From NCBI GenBank assembly GCA_963693285.1, contig OY848930.1:496001-560000 (forward strand): a stretch of DNA of 64,000 nucleotides. Reading direction: 5' to 3'. The position numbers were made by a program, and so were the translations under genes. How positions within the stretch are numbered: the stretch's first letter is position 1; every line of letters starts with the position of its first letter. The stretch is from Xestospongia muta (taxonomy: Eukaryota; Porifera; Demospongiae; Haplosclerida; Petrosiidae). This document shows positions 62,201 through 64,000 of the stretch, piece by piece. The notes beneath the pieces are model-generated. The model had not been told where the DNA came from, searched no databases, and was given only the letters and a program-made list of their open reading frames with translations.

Positions 62201-63202
62201 ATGGCCAATAACAGCTCCAATTGCACCCTATTGTTTGATGAGAGACAGTTGATGATCCTGGGTGTGACTCAAGGTGTAGCAGCCTGTTTCTCATGTATAG
62301 GTTGTTTCTTTATCTTCTTTGTCATGCTTATCTTCAAGAAATACGTCTACTCTACTCAGAGACTGTTTATTTATCTTGCTATATCTGTTTTATTAGTGAG
62401 TATCAGCTTCATAATACGAGGATTTGGCTATAAGTTGATTGATAACACTGTCTTCTGTGAAGCGATAGCATTCTATAGTCAATATTCAGGTGGTTGTATA
62501 TTGGCTTCAGTCTCCTGTATTGTTATTAACATATTTGTCTGTGCAGTTCTTAGAAAGGAATGTTGGAACTTAGAGCCTTTGTTTGTGATCATTATCTTCA
62601 TTGTTCCAGCTCTTCTTGACTGGATACCTTTTATCTCACACACATACGGGCCTACAAAGACATGGTGTTGGATACGAAACCAGGATCTTGTAACTTGTAA
62701 ACCAAACCTCTTTGGTATAGCAATGCAGTACATTCTTTGGTTTATACCACTCTATTCTATTACTATTATAGGCGGCATACTGTATGTCATATCTCTTATA
62801 GCTATTTCCAGATGGAAGAGCTCCTACACAGCAATGATAGAACCACAGCGTTTAATGCTACAAAAATCAGCCATTGAAGAGATCAAACCATATCAATGGT
62901 ACCCTTTGCTCTACATTATTGTGAATATTGTTCCATTAGTTGCTCGTATTCTCAATGACATCAATCCATATTTAGATATATTTTTCTTGTGGGTAATAGC
63001 GGCTTTAATTCAAGGTCTCCAAGGAGGGTTTGTGACTGTTATCTTCTCCTTAGATCCGGAAACAAGACGGAGATTAAAGTGGAAAAACTTAAGAGCTGCT
63101 TTCAAATACAATATACTCAACTTAGATGACACTCTAGAATATCCTATTATAACTACCGATAATGACAATAAATTGACCGACAGCTTGGATATGCAAAAAT
63201 GA
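62201..63202 (+). CDS. G20: seven-TM receptor, WCWI
   Basis: Intronless, 333 residues from ATG at 62201 (MANNSSNCTLLF, sequons N4 and N7). Full WCWI returns here (155-158, Cys86 partner) after the variant block G13-G19. ICL1 is FKKYVYSTQRLFIYL. Helix 3 is unusual, with GGCILASVSCIVINIFVC (three Cys). Helix 7 is LWVIAALIQGLQGGFVTVIF, followed by SLDPETRRRLKW. The tail LEYPIITTDND...LTDSLDMQK places DSL at the very C-terminus. AATAAA lies 66 bp after the stop (63268-63273). No ATG exists further upstream in frame. Confidence 0.9.
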   Translation: MANNSSNCTLLFDERQLMILGVTQGVAACFSCIGCFFIFFVMLIFKKYVYSTQRLFIYLAISVLLVSISFIIRGFGYKLIDNTVFCEAIAFYSQYSGGCILASVSCIVINIFVCAVLRKECWNLEPLFVIIIFIVPALLDWIPFISHTYGPTKTWCWIRNQDLVTCKPNLFGIAMQYILWFIPLYSITIIGGILYVISLIAISRWKSSYTAMIEPQRLMLQKSAIEEIKPYQWYPLLYIIVNIVPLVARILNDINPYLDIFFLWVIAALIQGLQGGFVTVIFSLDPETRRRLKWKNLRAAFKYNILNLDDTLEYPIITTDNDNKLTDSLDMQK

Positions 63203-63586
63203 TTCCTTATATAATTTTTAAAGATATCCATGTCTAATTTTTGTATTATTGTGGTAGTAACTATTAAAATAAATTATATAAAATTGGTTGATGACAAAAA
63301 TGATTGAAAGAAAGGAAAGGTGTGTTAAGCATGGCTGATGTCATCACCTTGTAGGCGTATTTTTCACCTCATTGTCAAGACACTATAGAGTTATGATAGG
63401 TGTCTATATCATGTGATGTTTTAGGAATATCAAATGACAAGTCAGCATTCTTTATCAAAAGTGTCAAGTTTCTCTGCAAATTCAACACAAGTAAGGAAGG
63501 TGTAACTTTGTAAGTTCAGAGTACAGACTTGCACTCTTTAATATTTCAATGCCCGGTCAGTTCTGTTTTACATATCTACCACTCTA
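63203..63586. other. Intergenic spacer G20-G21
   Basis: 384 bp: the G20 3' end with AATAAA at 63268-63273, then AT-rich sequence without coding. Confidence 0.5.
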
Positions 63587-64000
63587 ATGGCAAAAAACAA
63601 TTCTAGTTGTGCGTTCTTTGAAGACAGTGATTTAAGAATCATTGGACTGGCTCAAGTTGGGGGAGGCAGTGTCTCAGTATTAGGCTGCATTATAATGCTA
63701 ACGCTGATACTGGCCCAGAAGAGGTTCAAAACAACAACTCAAAGGTTACTGTTATACATCAATCTATCAATTCTTATAGCTAGTATAGTATATGTGGTAC
63801 GTGGTGCAGGCTATGGTTTGCTTGACAATCAATACTTTTGTACAGGAATTGCTTACATCAACCAATTTTGTGCAGCAAGTTTATTAGCTGTGATGTGTTG
63901 TTTTTTGTTACACCTATTCTTGAAAGCTATTTTTGTAGTACGGATTAAAAAAATGGAGATACTCTATATACCTATCATATTTATCTTGCCTTTATTAGTT
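63587..64000 (+). CDS. G21: seven-TM receptor, partial (cut by window end)
   Basis: Open from ATG at 63587 to the last base, 138 codons. The N-terminus MAKNNSSCAFFEDSDLRIIG has a sequon (N4). Helix 1 is followed by QKRFKTTTQRLLLYINLSIL, the family's ICL1/helix-2 signature. The first extracellular loop RGAGYGLLDNQYFC supplies the disulfide Cys before helix 3. The sequence stops in helix 4 (LYIPIIFILPLLV), so the loop-2 motif is not visible. Most like G20 (IIRGFGYKLIDNTVFC). Shows that the array continues to the right. Confidence 0.85.
   Translation, partial: MAKNNSSCAFFEDSDLRIIGLAQVGGGSVSVLGCIIMLTLILAQKRFKTTTQRLLLYINLSILIASIVYVVRGAGYGLLDNQYFCTGIAYINQFCAASLLAVMCCFLLHLFLKAIFVVRIKKMEILYIPIIFILPLLV

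Overview
Eukaryotic DNA. The genes on the left are cut by many short introns with GT..AG ends, the base composition is AT-rich, spacing is tight, and (GA)n/(GT)n microsatellites are frequent. A giant ciliary gene (HYDIN), INTS8, a PRELID3/SLMO gene and a CHD6-9-type C-terminal region point to an animal. The compact introns and a large private family of seven-transmembrane receptors would fit an early-branching metazoan such as a demosponge. The species is an inference and I cannot confirm it from the sequence alone.

Left part (1-31 kb), multi-exon conserved genes. HYDIN, the ciliary central-pair protein, runs on the minus strand from its start codon at 19906 to beyond the left edge, in roughly 70-75 exons. 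A 185-bp head-to-head promoter separates it from a plus-strand PRELID3-like gene (20092-20869, six exons). That promoter carries a 14/14 match to the RFX X-box consensus, read in HYDIN orientation. INTS8 (minus, 21116-26080) is head-to-head, 85 bp apart, with a two-exon gene for a 56-residue single-pass membrane protein (26166-26397). A minus-strand gene (26728-30655) encodes only the C-terminal part of a CHD6-9-type chromatin remodeler. It contains the BRK domain, but no ATPase or chromodomain exons are visible upstream.

Right part (31-64 kb), one tandem array, all on the plus strand and all intronless. It holds 21 genes or pseudogenes (called G1 to G21 here) for seven-transmembrane receptors. 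They share a Cys-Trp-Ile motif in extracellular loop 2 (typically WCWI), as seen in the Dictyostelium cAMP-receptor / GPR157-like lineage. The array continues past the right edge, where G21 is cut after helix 4. Subgroups are arranged in blocks: G2-G4; G5-G8; G9-G11; G12; G13-G16 (near-identical 1.8-kb units); G17-G19; G20-G21. G3, G4 and G18 are broken. Copies of the G12 C-terminal tail lie after G13, G14 and G15, which records how the 1.8-kb unit was amplified. Most members keep a cytoplasmic EYxxPhi-like motif followed by DSL.

How the parts relate: the left block is ciliary and housekeeping (motility, mitochondrial lipid transfer, snRNA/transcription, chromatin). The right block is a rapidly evolving chemoreceptor-like repertoire. 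The array is the best candidate in the window for an undescribed system. No RNA genes, CRISPR arrays or autonomous transposons were recognised.
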